Below are positions 1 through 8,127 of a DNA stretch of 27,390 nucleotides, piece by piece. The DNA comes from CAZSVI01 sp964610205 (GTDB taxonomy: Bacteria > Bacillota > Clostridia > DSM-8532): assembly GCA_964610205.1 (NCBI GenBank), contig CAZSVI010000041.1, positions 1-27,390 on the forward strand. The letters are read 5' to 3'. The translations under genes were made by a program, and so were the position numbers. Below the pieces are notes generated by a model that did no database searches, was not told the origin of the DNA, and saw only the letters and a program-made list of their open reading frames with translations. The number at the start of each line of letters is the position of its first letter. Position 1 is the stretch's first letter.

Positions 1-528
1 GATGGAGAACCCGCAAATATTTCAAGAATACATTCCGGAGTGCACACAGGAACACATATTGATGCCCCCCTTCATTTTATTGACGGCGGTATAAGTGTGG
101 ATAAATTGGATATAAACCTGTTCACAGGATGGGTACAGATAGTGGATGTTCAGAATGCAGACAGTATAGGCCTTAAGTGTCTTGAGAATATAAATATAAA
201 GCAGGGGGATGCGGTCTTTTTCAAAACAAAAAGCAGCTGTCGATCCCTTGAAGAGCCGTTTGATTTCTCTTTTACAGGGCTGCAGCCAAATACGGCGGAC
301 TATCTTCTGGGTATCGGTGTGCGAGTTATCGGTACCGATGCCTTATCTGTAGAAAACGATCGTGAAAACAATTATGAAGTACATAAGATACTGCTTGAAA
401 AAGAAGTATTGATTGTAGAAGGTTTATGCTTTAAAAATGTTCTGCCGGGCAGATACCGTTATACATGCCTGCCTGTTCTTATTAAGGATTCCGATGGTGC
501 GCCTGCACGTGCGGTTTTATTTTTATAA
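1..528 (+). CDS. Cyclase family protein (kynurenine formamidase-like), 3' part
   Basis: The frame is open from the first base, so the 5' end lies outside the window; the visible part is 175 codons ending in TAA at 526-528. The metal-binding signature of the cyclase/arylformamidase family (PF04199) is present as HTGTHIDAPLHF, encoded at about 43-78. Its His and Asp residues bind the divalent metal in characterised members. A later segment, roughly GVRVIGTDALSVE, fits the second conserved block (GxDxxSxD). Members hydrolyse N-formylkynurenine or related amides, or act on cyclic substrates, in the cytoplasm; the substrate here cannot be told. A GTG at 40 falls inside the conserved motif and is not a real start. 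A dispersed repeat begins exactly at the stop codon. Confidence 0.85.
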   Translation, partial: DGEPANISRIHSGVHTGTHIDAPLHFIDGGISVDKLDINLFTGWVQIVDVQNADSIGLKCLENINIKQGDAVFFKTKSSCRSLEEPFDFSFTGLQPNTADYLLGIGVRVIGTDALSVENDRENNYEVHKILLEKEVLIVEGLCFKNVLPGRYRYTCLPVLIKDSDGAPARAVLFL

Positions 529-580
529 CAACGGAAGTAATTGCTTCTGTGTTATATCGAGGCGGGAGAAGAGGTTTTTG
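525..580 (+). repeat. Dispersed repeat, copy A
   Basis: It begins ATAACAACGGAAG, overlapping the stop of the cyclase gene, and continues through GTGTTATATCGAGGCGGG. It shares its first 13 bases with copies at 3055 and 19915 (minus), and its GTGT-ATATC-AGGCGGG part with the copy at 3055. A short imperfect hairpin (GAAG...CTTC) follows the shared head. No promoter is visible in front of this copy. A further small hairpin, CACCC-GCAG-GGGTG, lies at 586-599 in the gap before the convergent kinase gene. Confidence 0.6.
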
Positions 581-615
581 CTTATCACCCGCAGGGGTGG
601 GGCAGGGGCCCATCT

Positions 616-2061
616 TTACCTCGTTATAAATCTGAACCGGAATTCGGTTCCTTCATTAGATTTGCTTAAGACAGTAAGTTTGATACCATGTCTGTCGGCA
701 ATCTGTTTGGCAATTGAAAGCCCCAAACCTGTTCCGCTTTTATTCTGTTCTGACTTTTGCCGGTAAAAGCGATCAAAAATATAGGGCAGATCTTCCGCAG
801 GAATTCCAATTCCATAATCACGAATGAATACGGTATCCTCTATAAGGGAAACAATGACAATACCTCCTTTATCGGAGAATTTAACCGCGTTGTCAAGTAT
901 GATAAGGAACATCTGACGCAATCGCCCATAATCACCTGATATGGTTTTTGTTTTAACGTCCTGCTCGTAACGGATATCGATATTCTTTCCCTTCGCGATT
1001 TGTTTAACACTCCGGACGACATCACCAAGCATACCGGGAAGGTTCAAATCCCTTATTTCCATTTTGAAATCCGTATTCTGCAAACGGGATAAGTCAAGAA
1101 GGTCATTAACGAGCCGCTGGAGGAAGAGGCTTTCGTTCAGCATCTGCCGGTGATAGCTTTTCACCTGTTCAGGATCGGACACAATTTCATCGCAAAGAGC
1201 TTCCAGCGAACCTCTGATAACTGTCACCGGTGTTCTCAGCTCATGTGAAATATTGGCTGTAAAATCCCGGCGAAGCTTCATCAGCTTCTCGCTTTCAAGG
1301 CTGGCATCATAAAGCCGGTCGCTTAAAATATCAATTGCCGCGGCAAGTTCACCAATTTCATCTTTTTGGGATACGCCTGTCTTAACCGTATAATCCCCAC
1401 CTGTAAGCCGGATTGTGGAATCTTTCATTTTTTTCAATGGCTTTGTGAATAAAAGAGCCAGTAAAATGGATAATAGCACCGATAATATCAGTGCTGCGGA
1501 CATACTGGCACCCAGTGCATCAAACCCTTTCCGGACAGTCTGGTTCATGCCTTCCACAGGTGAATGCAAAAGGACCGCGCCAATTATTTTTCCGCCTGAG
1601 CGGACAGGCGTTCCTACTGTTATTGTCGGTGTATCAAGGAGGTTGCTGAAACCTTCACTGAAGGTGGTGTTACCCTGAAAGACTTCTTTAACGACAGTAT
1701 CGGCATTGGGTGGCAAATCGGCATAATAATACTGGCGGGATCCCAACCGGCCTGAAGTTATAAGGTTAAGATTCTGGTCCACAATCCAAACATCATATCC
1801 GGCTAAATCATACAAATTCCTGAGATAGGAGCCAAATCCTCCCTGCCTCCCAAGCATACCTGTTTCTGAATTTGAGTTGCCTGTGAGACCGGAGGAAATG
1901 GCACCCGCAATGGATATCGCACGCTTTTCCATTTCGGAATGGTACATTTCAATTGTATGGTTCCTGAACAGAGAAATGAAAACAATTCCGATAATTACAG
2001 AGAAAAGAATCAATGAACTTGAAAAGAACATTATCAGTTTGAGTACTATTTTATTTTTCAT
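616..2061 (-). CDS. Membrane sensor histidine kinase
   Basis: A 481-residue class I sensor kinase. From the ATG at 2061, a first membrane segment lies at about residues 8-32. It is followed by an extracytoplasmic region of about 150 residues that looks like a single Cache-type sensor. A second membrane segment (about 186-206) and a HAMP linker come next. The HisKA helix has the phosphoacceptor in ISHELRTP (His near 273). The HATPase_c domain has N box DNAVKF, G1 DYGIGI, F box FDRFYR and G2 GTGLGLSIAK. The ATG at 2061 overlaps the end of the regulator gene by 11 bases and has GAGGGTAGG in front. A longer reading from TTG at 2088 is less likely. The signal is unknown. Confidence 0.93.
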   Translation of the reverse strand: MKNKIVLKLIMFFSSSLILFSVIIGIVFISLFRNHTIEMYHSEMEKRAISIAGAISSGLTGNSNSETGMLGRQGGFGSYLRNLYDLAGYDVWIVDQNLNLITSGRLGSRQYYYADLPPNADTVVKEVFQGNTTFSEGFSNLLDTPTITVGTPVRSGGKIIGAVLLHSPVEGMNQTVRKGFDALGASMSAALILSVLLSILLALLFTKPLKKMKDSTIRLTGGDYTVKTGVSQKDEIGELAAAIDILSDRLYDASLESEKLMKLRRDFTANISHELRTPVTVIRGSLEALCDEIVSDPEQVKSYHRQMLNESLFLQRLVNDLLDLSRLQNTDFKMEIRDLNLPGMLGDVVRSVKQIAKGKNIDIRYEQDVKTKTISGDYGRLRQMFLIILDNAVKFSDKGGIVIVSLIEDTVFIRDYGIGIPAEDLPYIFDRFYRQKSEQNKSGTGLGLSIAKQIADRHGIKLTVLSKSNEGTEFRFRFITR

Positions 2062-2746
2062 CTGTCCTACCCTCAAATTTATAACCAACTCCCCAAATGG
2101 TTTTTATATCCCAGTTGTTATGGGAGCATATGTCAAGCTTTGCCCGAAGGCGCTTTATGTGGGAATCCACGGTACGGTTGTCTCCGTAATAATCATATCC
2201 CCATAGGCTGTTTAAAAGATTATCGCGGGAAAAAACCTTGTTTTTATTTACGGCGAGGATCCACAAAAGCTCAAATTCTTTTTTTGTCAGAGATACGGGT
2301 ACATTATCAATTGTAACAAGATAATTTTCAAGATTAATCTTTAAGCTGTCATATGAAAATTCCTGTTTACCCTGATTTTCTATAAGTCCTATTCTTCTGA
2401 GGATTGATCGCACTCTGGCCATAACTTCACCCGGAGAAAAGGGTTTTACGATATAATCATCGGCACCGATATCAAGGCCCATTATTTTCTCGAAATCCTC
2501 ACCTCTGGCTGTAATCATAATGATTGGCGTGTTTGAGGTTTTCCGTATTTCCCTGCAGACCTCGAAGCCATCCATTAACGGCATCATAACATCCAGAAGG
2601 ATAATGTCGGGCTTGAACTCCCGGAACAACCCGACCGCTTCCAGCCCATCAAAAGCAAGCTTCACTGTAAAGCCTTCCTTTTTAGCATACTCCTCCAGTA
2701 TTGAAGTAATCTGCCTGTTATCATCCGCGATTAAAATTACCGGCAT
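2051..2746 (-). CDS. OmpR/PhoB-family response regulator
   Basis: A 231-residue winged-helix response regulator and partner of the kinase just downstream. The receiver domain has the acidic pair in ILIADD, the phosphoacceptor Asp at about residue 52 in LLDVMMP, the Thr in MITARG and the Lys in DYIVKPF. The C-terminal Trans_reg_C domain (about 130-228) has the usual SLTKKEFELLWIL and RTVDSHIKRLRAKL segments. The ATG at 2746 is chosen because GGTGATC, complementary to the 16S 3' end, sits just before it. An ATG at 2761 in the same frame is the alternative. The two genes overlap and share a promoter at 2902-2930. The regulated genes are not evident, but phospholipid or envelope genes next door are candidates by position. 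Confidence 0.92.
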   Translation of the reverse strand: MPVILIADDNRQITSILEEYAKKEGFTVKLAFDGLEAVGLFREFKPDIILLDVMMPLMDGFEVCREIRKTSNTPIIMITARGEDFEKIMGLDIGADDYIVKPFSPGEVMARVRSILRRIGLIENQGKQEFSYDSLKINLENYLVTIDNVPVSLTKKEFELLWILAVNKNKVFSRDNLLNSLWGYDYYGDNRTVDSHIKRLRAKLDICSHNNWDIKTIWGVGYKFEGRTDEK

Positions 2747-2901
2747 CCGATCACCACACATTTTAATATTCCCGGTTACTGTTGTTTACCGTTACGTCCG
2801 CCATAAACTGGGCCCCATGGGAAAGACATATAGTAGCATTCTTCCGTAAACGTGAACGATTCATTCATAAGTTATATATTTATCATACATCTAATAATTA
2901 T

Positions 2902-2930
2902 ATCATAAGAAACAGATTGATCTGTGACAA
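2902..2930 (-). promoter_or_regulatory. Predicted sigma-A promoter of the two-component operon
   Basis: On the minus strand TTGTCA and TATGAT are separated by 17 bases. The spacer contains a perfect inverted repeat, CAGAT-CA-ATCTG, at 2913-2924 that could be an operator, perhaps for autoregulation (inference). The implied untranslated leader is about 150 bases. Confidence 0.5.
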
Positions 2931-3010
2931 AAAAATGTCGGTTCAAATATAAATAACGAAAAACCTAATAATGTTAAAATATGATGATTTATGTCAGAAA
3001 CAAAATAAGA

Positions 3011-3039
3011 TTGTCGAAACAGTAAGGACAAGGTATAAT
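3011..3039 (+). promoter_or_regulatory. Predicted sigma-A promoter before the phosphatidyltransferase
   Basis: TTGTCG and a perfect TATAAT are separated by 17 bases. Transcription would start near 3046, only about 10 bases before repeat copy B, leaving a leader of roughly 150 bases. It is divergent from the promoter at 2902-2930, so the 2747-3194 gap is a shared regulatory region with no gene in it. Confidence 0.6.
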
Positions 3040-3054
3040 AAAGGAAATTGTTTT

Positions 3055-3124
3055 ATAACAACGGAAGCAGTTACAGGGTAATTGCAACACACCAGTGTAT
3101 ATCAAGGCGGGGAGAGGATTTTGT
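3055..3124 (+). repeat. Dispersed repeat, copy B, in a 5' leader
   Basis: It starts ATAACAACGGAAG like copies A and C. It then has a hairpin, GCAGTTAC-AGG-GTAATTGC (one G-U pair), followed by AATTGCAACACACC, shared with copy C, and GTGTATATCAAGGCGGG, shared with copy A. It lies between the promoter at 3011 and the start codon at 3195. An open frame runs through it into the downstream gene, giving a false N-terminal extension. Confidence 0.65.
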
Positions 3125-3194
3125 TGTGCAAAAACCGGCAATGAGAGACCCCTGCAGGATATGCCATAATATTTTTATCAGGGAGGGAGGATCA

Positions 3195-3770
3195 GTGTTT
3201 AAAAAAGAATATATAACAATACCAAATATTCTTTCAGCATCCAGAATTATATTTTTACCTGTGTTGTTTATTTTAATTTCATTCAAAATGTACCTGTCGT
3301 TTACTGTTGCTTATGCTATTTTAGGTATGACCGATATGTTTGATGGGATGATTGCCAGAAGGTTCAACATGAAAACCGAAATAGGCAAGCATCTGGATTC
3401 CATTGCCGATTTGTTTTTCTTTCTTTCGTCGGCATATTTTATTCATATTCTGTATACGGAGTATCTGCAGCCTAACATGACTCTGTTCTTCATTTTCATG
3501 GGAGTTCTGGTGATTTCATTTGTTGTTTCATATATCCGCTGCGGGAAAGTGATTCTGATGCATACTTTTCTGGCTAAGCTGTGTGCGGTTTTAGTATATT
3601 TCCTGGTTATAGCTTCCTGTTTTTTTGATACGACCATGATTATTACCTTTATAATCTGCGCCTATATTATAACATTTTCCGAAGAAATACTTATATTTAT
3701 AAAATTCGGGGATATTGATCCGGACACATTTTCCATATTCAGTTTACTGAAAAAAGGTGATAATACATAA
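3195..3770 (+). CDS. CDP-alcohol phosphatidyltransferase
   Basis: A 191-residue integral membrane enzyme that would move a phosphatidyl group from CDP-diacylglycerol to an alcohol such as glycerol-3-phosphate. The family signature DxxDGxxARx8GxxxDxxxD is complete: D47, D50-G51, A54-R55, G64, D68 and D72. About five or six hydrophobic helices follow the pattern of PgsA and PssA. The substrate alcohol cannot be told, and the copy may be accessory rather than the housekeeping PgsA. GTG at 3195 is chosen because GGGAGGGAGG lies at 3181-3190 and the protein then begins MFKKEYITIPNILSASRI, the usual family N-terminus. The longer frame from 3048 is encoded by repeat copy B and lacks homology to the family. 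Confidence 0.9.
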   Translation: MFKKEYITIPNILSASRIIFLPVLFILISFKMYLSFTVAYAILGMTDMFDGMIARRFNMKTEIGKHLDSIADLFFFLSSAYFIHILYTEYLQPNMTLFFIFMGVLVISFVVSYIRCGKVILMHTFLAKLCAVLVYFLVIASCFFDTTMIITFIICAYIITFSEEILIFIKFGDIDPDTFSIFSLLKKGDNT

Positions 3771-4020
3771 AGGCATGTATCAGAGATAGTAAGGTTTAAA
3801 TGAATTATTATTTCATAAAAATAAAAAATAAAAAACACAGTTCTGCCACATGTGACGGGTATTATATGAGTTACGGTAACCGGTAATTTGTAAAAGCCGT
3901 TATACGCAGGCTTAGAGATTATCTTAATCCACAGCCTTTGTTTTGCAGACTGTTTGATCCATATGTATCTTAATTTACGGATTGCAGGGGTTACCGAATA
4001 ATCAGAGGGAGGTTGTTGAA

Positions 4021-4503
4021 ATGACAGGTTTGAAGAGAATAATATTCCTTGTTCCGCTCATCATTGGCGTAACTACAGTATCGGTATTCTCAGCTTCCGC
4101 ATACGGCACACCTGCGGATTTGGCGGCAAGGCTGACCGGGCGGACTGTGGAGAGTGTGGTTCAGGAAAAGGCGGAATACGGAAAAGCTTACGGTACAATC
4201 GCCGATGAGGTCGGCAAGCTGGATGAATTCAAGGATGAGATTCTTCAGATGAAAAGGGATATTCTTGCAAAGAAAGTTGCCGACGGAATTATTACACAGG
4301 AGGAAGCGGATGAAATTATTGCCGCAATGGAACAAAATTGCTCCGATTGTGATGGAACCGGAAAGGCTTGCAACAGTTTTAAGTTTGGTATTGGCTTTGG
4401 GCAGCAGAATGGCTCCGGCCAGGGAAGATGCCAAGGTTTCGGCATTATGGACGGCCAGGGAAGGAAAAACGGCCAACTCCGGAACAATGAGGAAGGCATT
4501 TGA
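4021..4503 (+). CDS. Secreted DUF2680-like protein with a CxxCxGxG motif
   Basis: A 160-residue protein with a clear Sec signal peptide: KR, a hydrophobic stretch at 6-24, and likely cleavage after ASA near residue 27. The mature part has a charged helical region (about 45-105). Its KRDILAKKVADGIITQEEADEI segment resembles the DUF2680 family found in clostridial exported proteins. It ends with a Cys/Gly/Gln-rich tail. C107-S-D-C-D-G-T-G matches one DnaJ zinc-finger unit, with further Cys at 117 and 137. GGGAGG lies about 8 bases before the ATG at 4021; an in-frame start at 3982 is less likely. Function is unknown. It sits alone, just before the trp promoter. Confidence 0.75.
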   Translation: MTGLKRIIFLVPLIIGVTTVSVFSASAYGTPADLAARLTGRTVESVVQEKAEYGKAYGTIADEVGKLDEFKDEILQMKRDILAKKVADGIITQEEADEIIAAMEQNCSDCDGTGKACNSFKFGIGFGQQNGSGQGRCQGFGIMDGQGRKNGQLRNNEEGI

Positions 4504-4513
4504 AATGATTTGC

Positions 4514-4542
4514 TTTACAAAAATATTCATTGATGTTACAAT
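4514..4542 (+). promoter_or_regulatory. Predicted sigma-A promoter of the trp operon
   Basis: TTTACA and TACAAT are separated by 17 bases, just downstream of the secreted-protein gene and about 30 bases before the T-box leader starts. No TRAP- or TrpR-type site was recognised, so control seems to be at the leader. Confidence 0.55.
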
Positions 4543-4564
4543 AAAACAAATTGTATAGCAAAAA

Positions 4565-4952
4565 TCTTTGATTGAAAAGAGTACCTGTTTTGTATTGCTT
4601 CAGCGAACCGGCGTGTGGTGTGAGGTCCGGCAGCCGTTAAAACAGGGAATGGGTTCATGAGATGCCGGGTGAACTAATAGTAGTCTGGGCCGGTTTCCAC
4701 CGTTATATGGACAGGATATCTGGGAAACCATGTATCTGGTAAGTGAATGGATTAAAATGAGTGGCTTAACAAAGTTGCGCTTTGTCTCATATGAGATAAA
4801 GCGTTTTTTATTTTAGTTCGTTAAGTTGGGTGGCACCGCGGAATAACCGTTTCGTCCCGGCACTGGGAAGCAGTTTTATAGCTGTTTCCAAAGTGAAATA
4901 CAACCTGAAATTCAGGTTTGTTCACTAGTGCGGGATGGGCGGTTTTTTTTAC
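4565..4952 (+). promoter_or_regulatory. Tryptophan T-box riboswitch leader
   Basis: The T-box core GGGTGGCACCGCGG is at 4828-4841. Upstream, stem I can be followed: ACCTGTTTT pairs with AAAACAGG across an apical hairpin (CGAACCGG...CCGGC). The 3' strand then reads GAA-TGG-GTTCAT-GAG, placing the specifier TGG (Trp) at 4650-4652. A terminator (4847-4942) ends in eight T at 4943-4950. By family knowledge, uncharged tRNA-Trp pairs with the specifier and the T-box, and the antiterminator replaces the terminator so trpEGDCFBA is transcribed when tryptophan is short. The terminator apex is unusually large and holds two extra hairpins. Confidence 0.9.
4847..4950 (+). terminator. T-box terminator with two extra hairpins
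   Basis: The outer stem pairs CGTCCCG plus CACT (4853-4864) with AGTG plus CGGGATG (4927-4937) and is followed by a T run. Instead of a small loop, the 62-base apex holds an 8-pair hairpin (4866-4889, including a G-U pair) and a second one. The second pairs GTGAA with TTCAC (4893-4925) and encloses AACCTGA-AAT-TCAGGTT (4902-4918). Confidence 0.7.
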
Positions 4953-5039
4953 TGCAAAACACATAGGCTGTATGCAGCCGGCCGCTTCAACAAGGTGAAG
5001 GATATAACGATTTTGTTTTTAAAAAGGAGGGCGGAAAAT

Positions 5040-6446
5040 ATGGCAAAGAATTTGATACCGTATACAAAAGCATATCCGGGAGATACAGAAACCCCTATTA
5101 CCATTTACCGTAAATTGGCGGGCGACGGTATTGGTATACTATTGGAAAGCTGTGAGCAGCCCAAGGGAAGGTATTCTTTCATAGCCACAGACCCTATGGC
5201 TGTGCTCAGAGCCAAGGGTAACAGGGTGGTTATAGAAAGAAAAGGCGCACTGAGTATCCACGAAGGCAGGATACTGGATATCGCGGGGAAATTTATGAGT
5301 GAATTCCAGGTAAAAAACACCACGGAAATTCCTTTCACCGGAGGTCTTGTCGGTACGGTAGGATACGATATTATACGGCAATATGAAAAGCTTCCGGATA
5401 CAAAAATGGATGAACTCGGGCTGCCTGATGTTCATCTGTTGGCTATAACGGAATTAATTGCCTATGACCATTTTTACCATCGGATTATTTTCATAGTACT
5501 GGCGGAAGAAAGTAATGAAGGAAAACAATATGCAAAAAAACGTCTGGAGGAGATGAAGGATGTTTTGGAAAGAACTGTTGGGATTCCTGACAGTATTCAT
5601 GAAAAAACCCTGCACAGAATAGAAGTTCAAAGTAATATGAGCTGCCAGGAATTCATGCGTATGGTGGAAAAGGCCAAAAGATACATCTGTGAAGGAGATA
5701 TTTTTCAGGTTGTGCTCTCTCAGAGGTGGAAACTGACCACCGATCAGAAACCTTTTACCTTATACCGGAAGCTGCGGCAGGTGAACCCCTCAGCCTATAT
5801 GTTTTATATGAATTTCGGAGACTACCAGGTAACGGGGAGTTCTCCCGAACTTCTGACGGAGGTTCGTAAAAACAAAGTCTTTACATGCCCCATCGCCGGA
5901 ACAAGGCGGAGAGGTAAAAATGAGGAAGAAGATATCATTTTGGCAAAGGAGCTTCTGGCCGATGAAAAGGAACAGGCTGAACATGTTATGCTGGTAGACC
6001 TCGGACGTAATGACATGGGGAAAATTTCATCTTTTGGAAGTGTTAATGTTAAAAAGTTCATGGAGGTAAAATATTATTCTCATGTCATGCATCTGGTTTC
6101 TCTGGTGGAAGGGGAACGTCGCGGGGAATTGGATATGTTTTCGGTTCTGTCATCTTTCCTTCCGGCAGGAACCCTCTCCGGAGCCCCCAAAATCAGAGCT
6201 ATGGAAATTATTGAAGAGCTTGAGCCCGCAAAGCGCGGAATTTATGGAGGAGCAGCCGGATATTTTGGTTTTAACGGGGATATGGACATGTGTATCGCTA
6301 TCCGTACTATGATAATTCGGGATGGGAAGGTATATTTGCAGGCTGGGGCAGGTATTGTAGCCGATTCCGTTCCAGAGAATGAATTTGAAGAGACCGTGAA
6401 TAAAATAAAGGCTCTTGTCCGGGCAGTGGAAGGAGACCAACAATGA
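5040..6446 (+). CDS. trpE: Anthranilate synthase component I
   Basis: A 468-residue cytoplasmic enzyme converting chorismate to anthranilate with ammonia supplied by TrpG. The N-terminal domain carries the tryptophan feedback element LLES (residues 34-37). The C-terminal chorismate-binding domain has CEGDIFQVVLSQR, the GSSPELL segment, TCPIAGTRRRG, DLGRNDMG, PAGTLSGAPKIRAMEI and QAGAGIVADS, all hallmarks of TrpE. ATG at 5040 follows AAGGAGGGCGG. A longer frame starting at 4935 would be translated from the terminator hairpin and its T run and is rejected. It is the first gene of the trp operon, and its stop overlaps the trpG start as ATGA. Control is expected both by the T-box and by tryptophan feedback. 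Confidence 0.97.
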   Translation: MAKNLIPYTKAYPGDTETPITIYRKLAGDGIGILLESCEQPKGRYSFIATDPMAVLRAKGNRVVIERKGALSIHEGRILDIAGKFMSEFQVKNTTEIPFTGGLVGTVGYDIIRQYEKLPDTKMDELGLPDVHLLAITELIAYDHFYHRIIFIVLAEESNEGKQYAKKRLEEMKDVLERTVGIPDSIHEKTLHRIEVQSNMSCQEFMRMVEKAKRYICEGDIFQVVLSQRWKLTTDQKPFTLYRKLRQVNPSAYMFYMNFGDYQVTGSSPELLTEVRKNKVFTCPIAGTRRRGKNEEEDIILAKELLADEKEQAEHVMLVDLGRNDMGKISSFGSVNVKKFMEVKYYSHVMHLVSLVEGERRGELDMFSVLSSFLPAGTLSGAPKIRAMEIIEELEPAKRGIYGGAAGYFGFNGDMDMCIAIRTMIIRDGKVYLQAGAGIVADSVPENEFEETVNKIKALVRAVEGDQQ

Positions 6447-7015
6447 TACTTTTAATCGATAATTATGATTCCTTTACTTACAATGTATACCAATATATAG
6501 GGGAGTTAAACAAGGATATCCGGGTTATAAGGAATGATGAATGTGATTTGGAAACCATCCGGTCTTTAAAAGCAGAAAGGATTGTAATTTCTCCAGGTCC
6601 CAGAACCCCGAATGAAGCTGGAATCTGTGTTGATGTTATTCGCGCATTCGGCAATGATGTTCCGATATTGGGTATCTGTCTGGGGCACCAATGCATTGGA
6701 AAAGCATACGGAGGCAGGATATCCTACGCGAAACGACAAATGCACGGAAAAAAAAGCGAAATCCGACATTTCGGTGATGTGTTGTTCAAGGGAATTCCGA
6801 CTACCTTTAAGGCAGCAAGATATCATTCCCTGACTATACTGGAGGACGATTTTCCACAGGAGCTTACAATTACGGCAAGGGAGACCGAAGAGGGCGAAAT
6901 TATGGCAGTGCGGCATAAAATATATCCGGTTTTCGGACTGCAGTTCCACCCGGAATCGGTTTATACGGAAGTTGGAAGGGAAATAATCGCTAATTTTTTA
7001 AACTTCACCCTTTAA
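6443..7015 (+). CDS. trpG: Anthranilate synthase component II (glutamine amidotransferase)
   Basis: A 190-residue class I glutamine amidotransferase that hydrolyses glutamine and passes ammonia to TrpE. The nucleophile is Cys79 in GICLGHQCIG, and the His-Glu pair of the triad is in QFHPESVYTE near the C-terminus. SPGPRTPNEAG forms the oxyanion loop region. Length is normal for the stand-alone subunit. The ATGA overlap with trpE indicates translational coupling, matching the 1:1 complex. In many Firmicutes this subunit also serves folate synthesis (PabA role). Here its place between trpE and trpD points to tryptophan as the main use. Confidence 0.96.
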   Translation: MILLIDNYDSFTYNVYQYIGELNKDIRVIRNDECDLETIRSLKAERIVISPGPRTPNEAGICVDVIRAFGNDVPILGICLGHQCIGKAYGGRISYAKRQMHGKKSEIRHFGDVLFKGIPTTFKAARYHSLTILEDDFPQELTITARETEEGEIMAVRHKIYPVFGLQFHPESVYTEVGREIIANFLNFTL

Positions 7016-7069
7016 ATAAAAACACCGGTATAATCGTCCCAAAATAAAAATGAAAGGATTGGTGGTAAC

Positions 7070-8101
7070 ATGATGAAGCATTTTATTAACAAGCTTATGA
7101 ACAAAAAAAACCTGGAAAGCCCGGAAATGGAGCAATGCATGGAGCTTATTATGACAGGCCGGGTTAATGATGTGGAAATAGCAGCATTTTTGACAGCGCT
7201 GAAGATTAAAGGCGAAACCGTAAGTGAAATAGCCGCAGCTGCTCGTATTATGCGTGATAAAACCGAGAAGGTGAATCTGAACAGGTTTTATACTCTGGAT
7301 ACCTGTGGAACAGGCGGTGACAATCAGGGAACGTTTAACGTGTCAACGGCTGCGGCAATTGTTGCGGCAAGCTCCGGGATCAAGGTTGTAAAGCATGGAA
7401 ACAGGTCGGCATCAAGCTTGTGCGGAAGCGCCGATGTATTGGAAGAATTGGGTATAAATATACAAATGTCTCCGGAACAGGTGCAGGAAAGCGTTAAGAG
7501 TATAAATATAGGATTTATGTTTGCCCCTATCTATCATAAAAGCATGAAATATGTTGCCCCGGTCCGCAAACAGTTGGGTTTCGGTACCATCTTCAATATC
7601 CTCGGGCCGCTTTCAAATCCTGCTCTGGCTAATGCACAGGTTCTGGGAGTATTTCATTCTGATTTGACCTGGGTAATGGCCTCTGTCCTGAGACATCTTG
7701 GCACCGAACATGCCCTGGTGGTTCATGGCGCTGATGGAATGGATGAAATCAGTATAACAGGGCCGACCCATGTAATGGAATTAAAAAACGGCAAAATTGA
7801 AAGTTATGTAATTTCTCCGGAGGATTTTGGTCTTGAAAGATACAGGACAGTTGACCTCAGCGGAGGAAGCAAAACAAAAAACGCGGATATCATATTGAAG
7901 CTTTTTGATGGAGAGAAGGGGCCGAAGCGGGATATGCTGCTGTTAAACAGCGGGGCGGCGCTATATGCGGGAAAGGCGGCAGAGGGAATAAAGGAAGGTA
8001 TCGAATTGGCCGGAGAACTTATAGACAGTGGAAAAGCTTTAAAAACCCTTCAGGAGTTTATAAGGGTTTCACAAGGCTTTGCGGCAGTTCAGCCGGCATA
8101 G
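7070..8101 (+). CDS. trpD: Anthranilate phosphoribosyltransferase
   Basis: A 343-residue enzyme joining anthranilate to phosphoribosyl pyrophosphate. It has the PRPP-binding DTCGTGGDNQGTFNVST glycine-rich loop, KHGNRSASSLCGSADVLE and NILGPLSNPA, all diagnostic for TrpD. Two ATG codons stand in tandem at 7070 and 7073; AAAGGATTGGTGG upstream would serve either. It is separated from trpG by 54 bases with no clear terminator, so it is in the same operon. The C-terminal half holds the usual GLERYRTVDLSGG segment. It is not fused to trpG, unlike the enterobacterial arrangement. Confidence 0.96.
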   Translation: MMKHFINKLMNKKNLESPEMEQCMELIMTGRVNDVEIAAFLTALKIKGETVSEIAAAARIMRDKTEKVNLNRFYTLDTCGTGGDNQGTFNVSTAAAIVAASSGIKVVKHGNRSASSLCGSADVLEELGINIQMSPEQVQESVKSINIGFMFAPIYHKSMKYVAPVRKQLGFGTIFNILGPLSNPALANAQVLGVFHSDLTWVMASVLRHLGTEHALVVHGADGMDEISITGPTHVMELKNGKIESYVISPEDFGLERYRTVDLSGGSKTKNADIILKLFDGEKGPKRDMLLLNSGAALYAGKAAEGIKEGIELAGELIDSGKALKTLQEFIRVSQGFAAVQPA

Positions 8102-8127
8102 TGTCATGGTGAGGGAAGGGGGAACCC

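Noticed and set aside
634..651. GAACCGGAATTCGGTTCC palindrome
   Set aside because: It is inside the C-terminal coding part of the kinase gene, and no T run follows in either direction, so it is not supported as a terminator or operator.
437..766. Plus-strand open frame after the cyclase gene
   Set aside because: It overlaps the end of the cyclase gene, repeat copy A and the antisense of the kinase gene; it has no ribosome site and no family features.
4935..5039. N-terminal extension of TrpE
   Set aside because: It would be translated from the 3' arm and T run of the T-box terminator. TrpE homologues start near MAKNLIPYTK, and a strong AAGGAGG precedes 5040.
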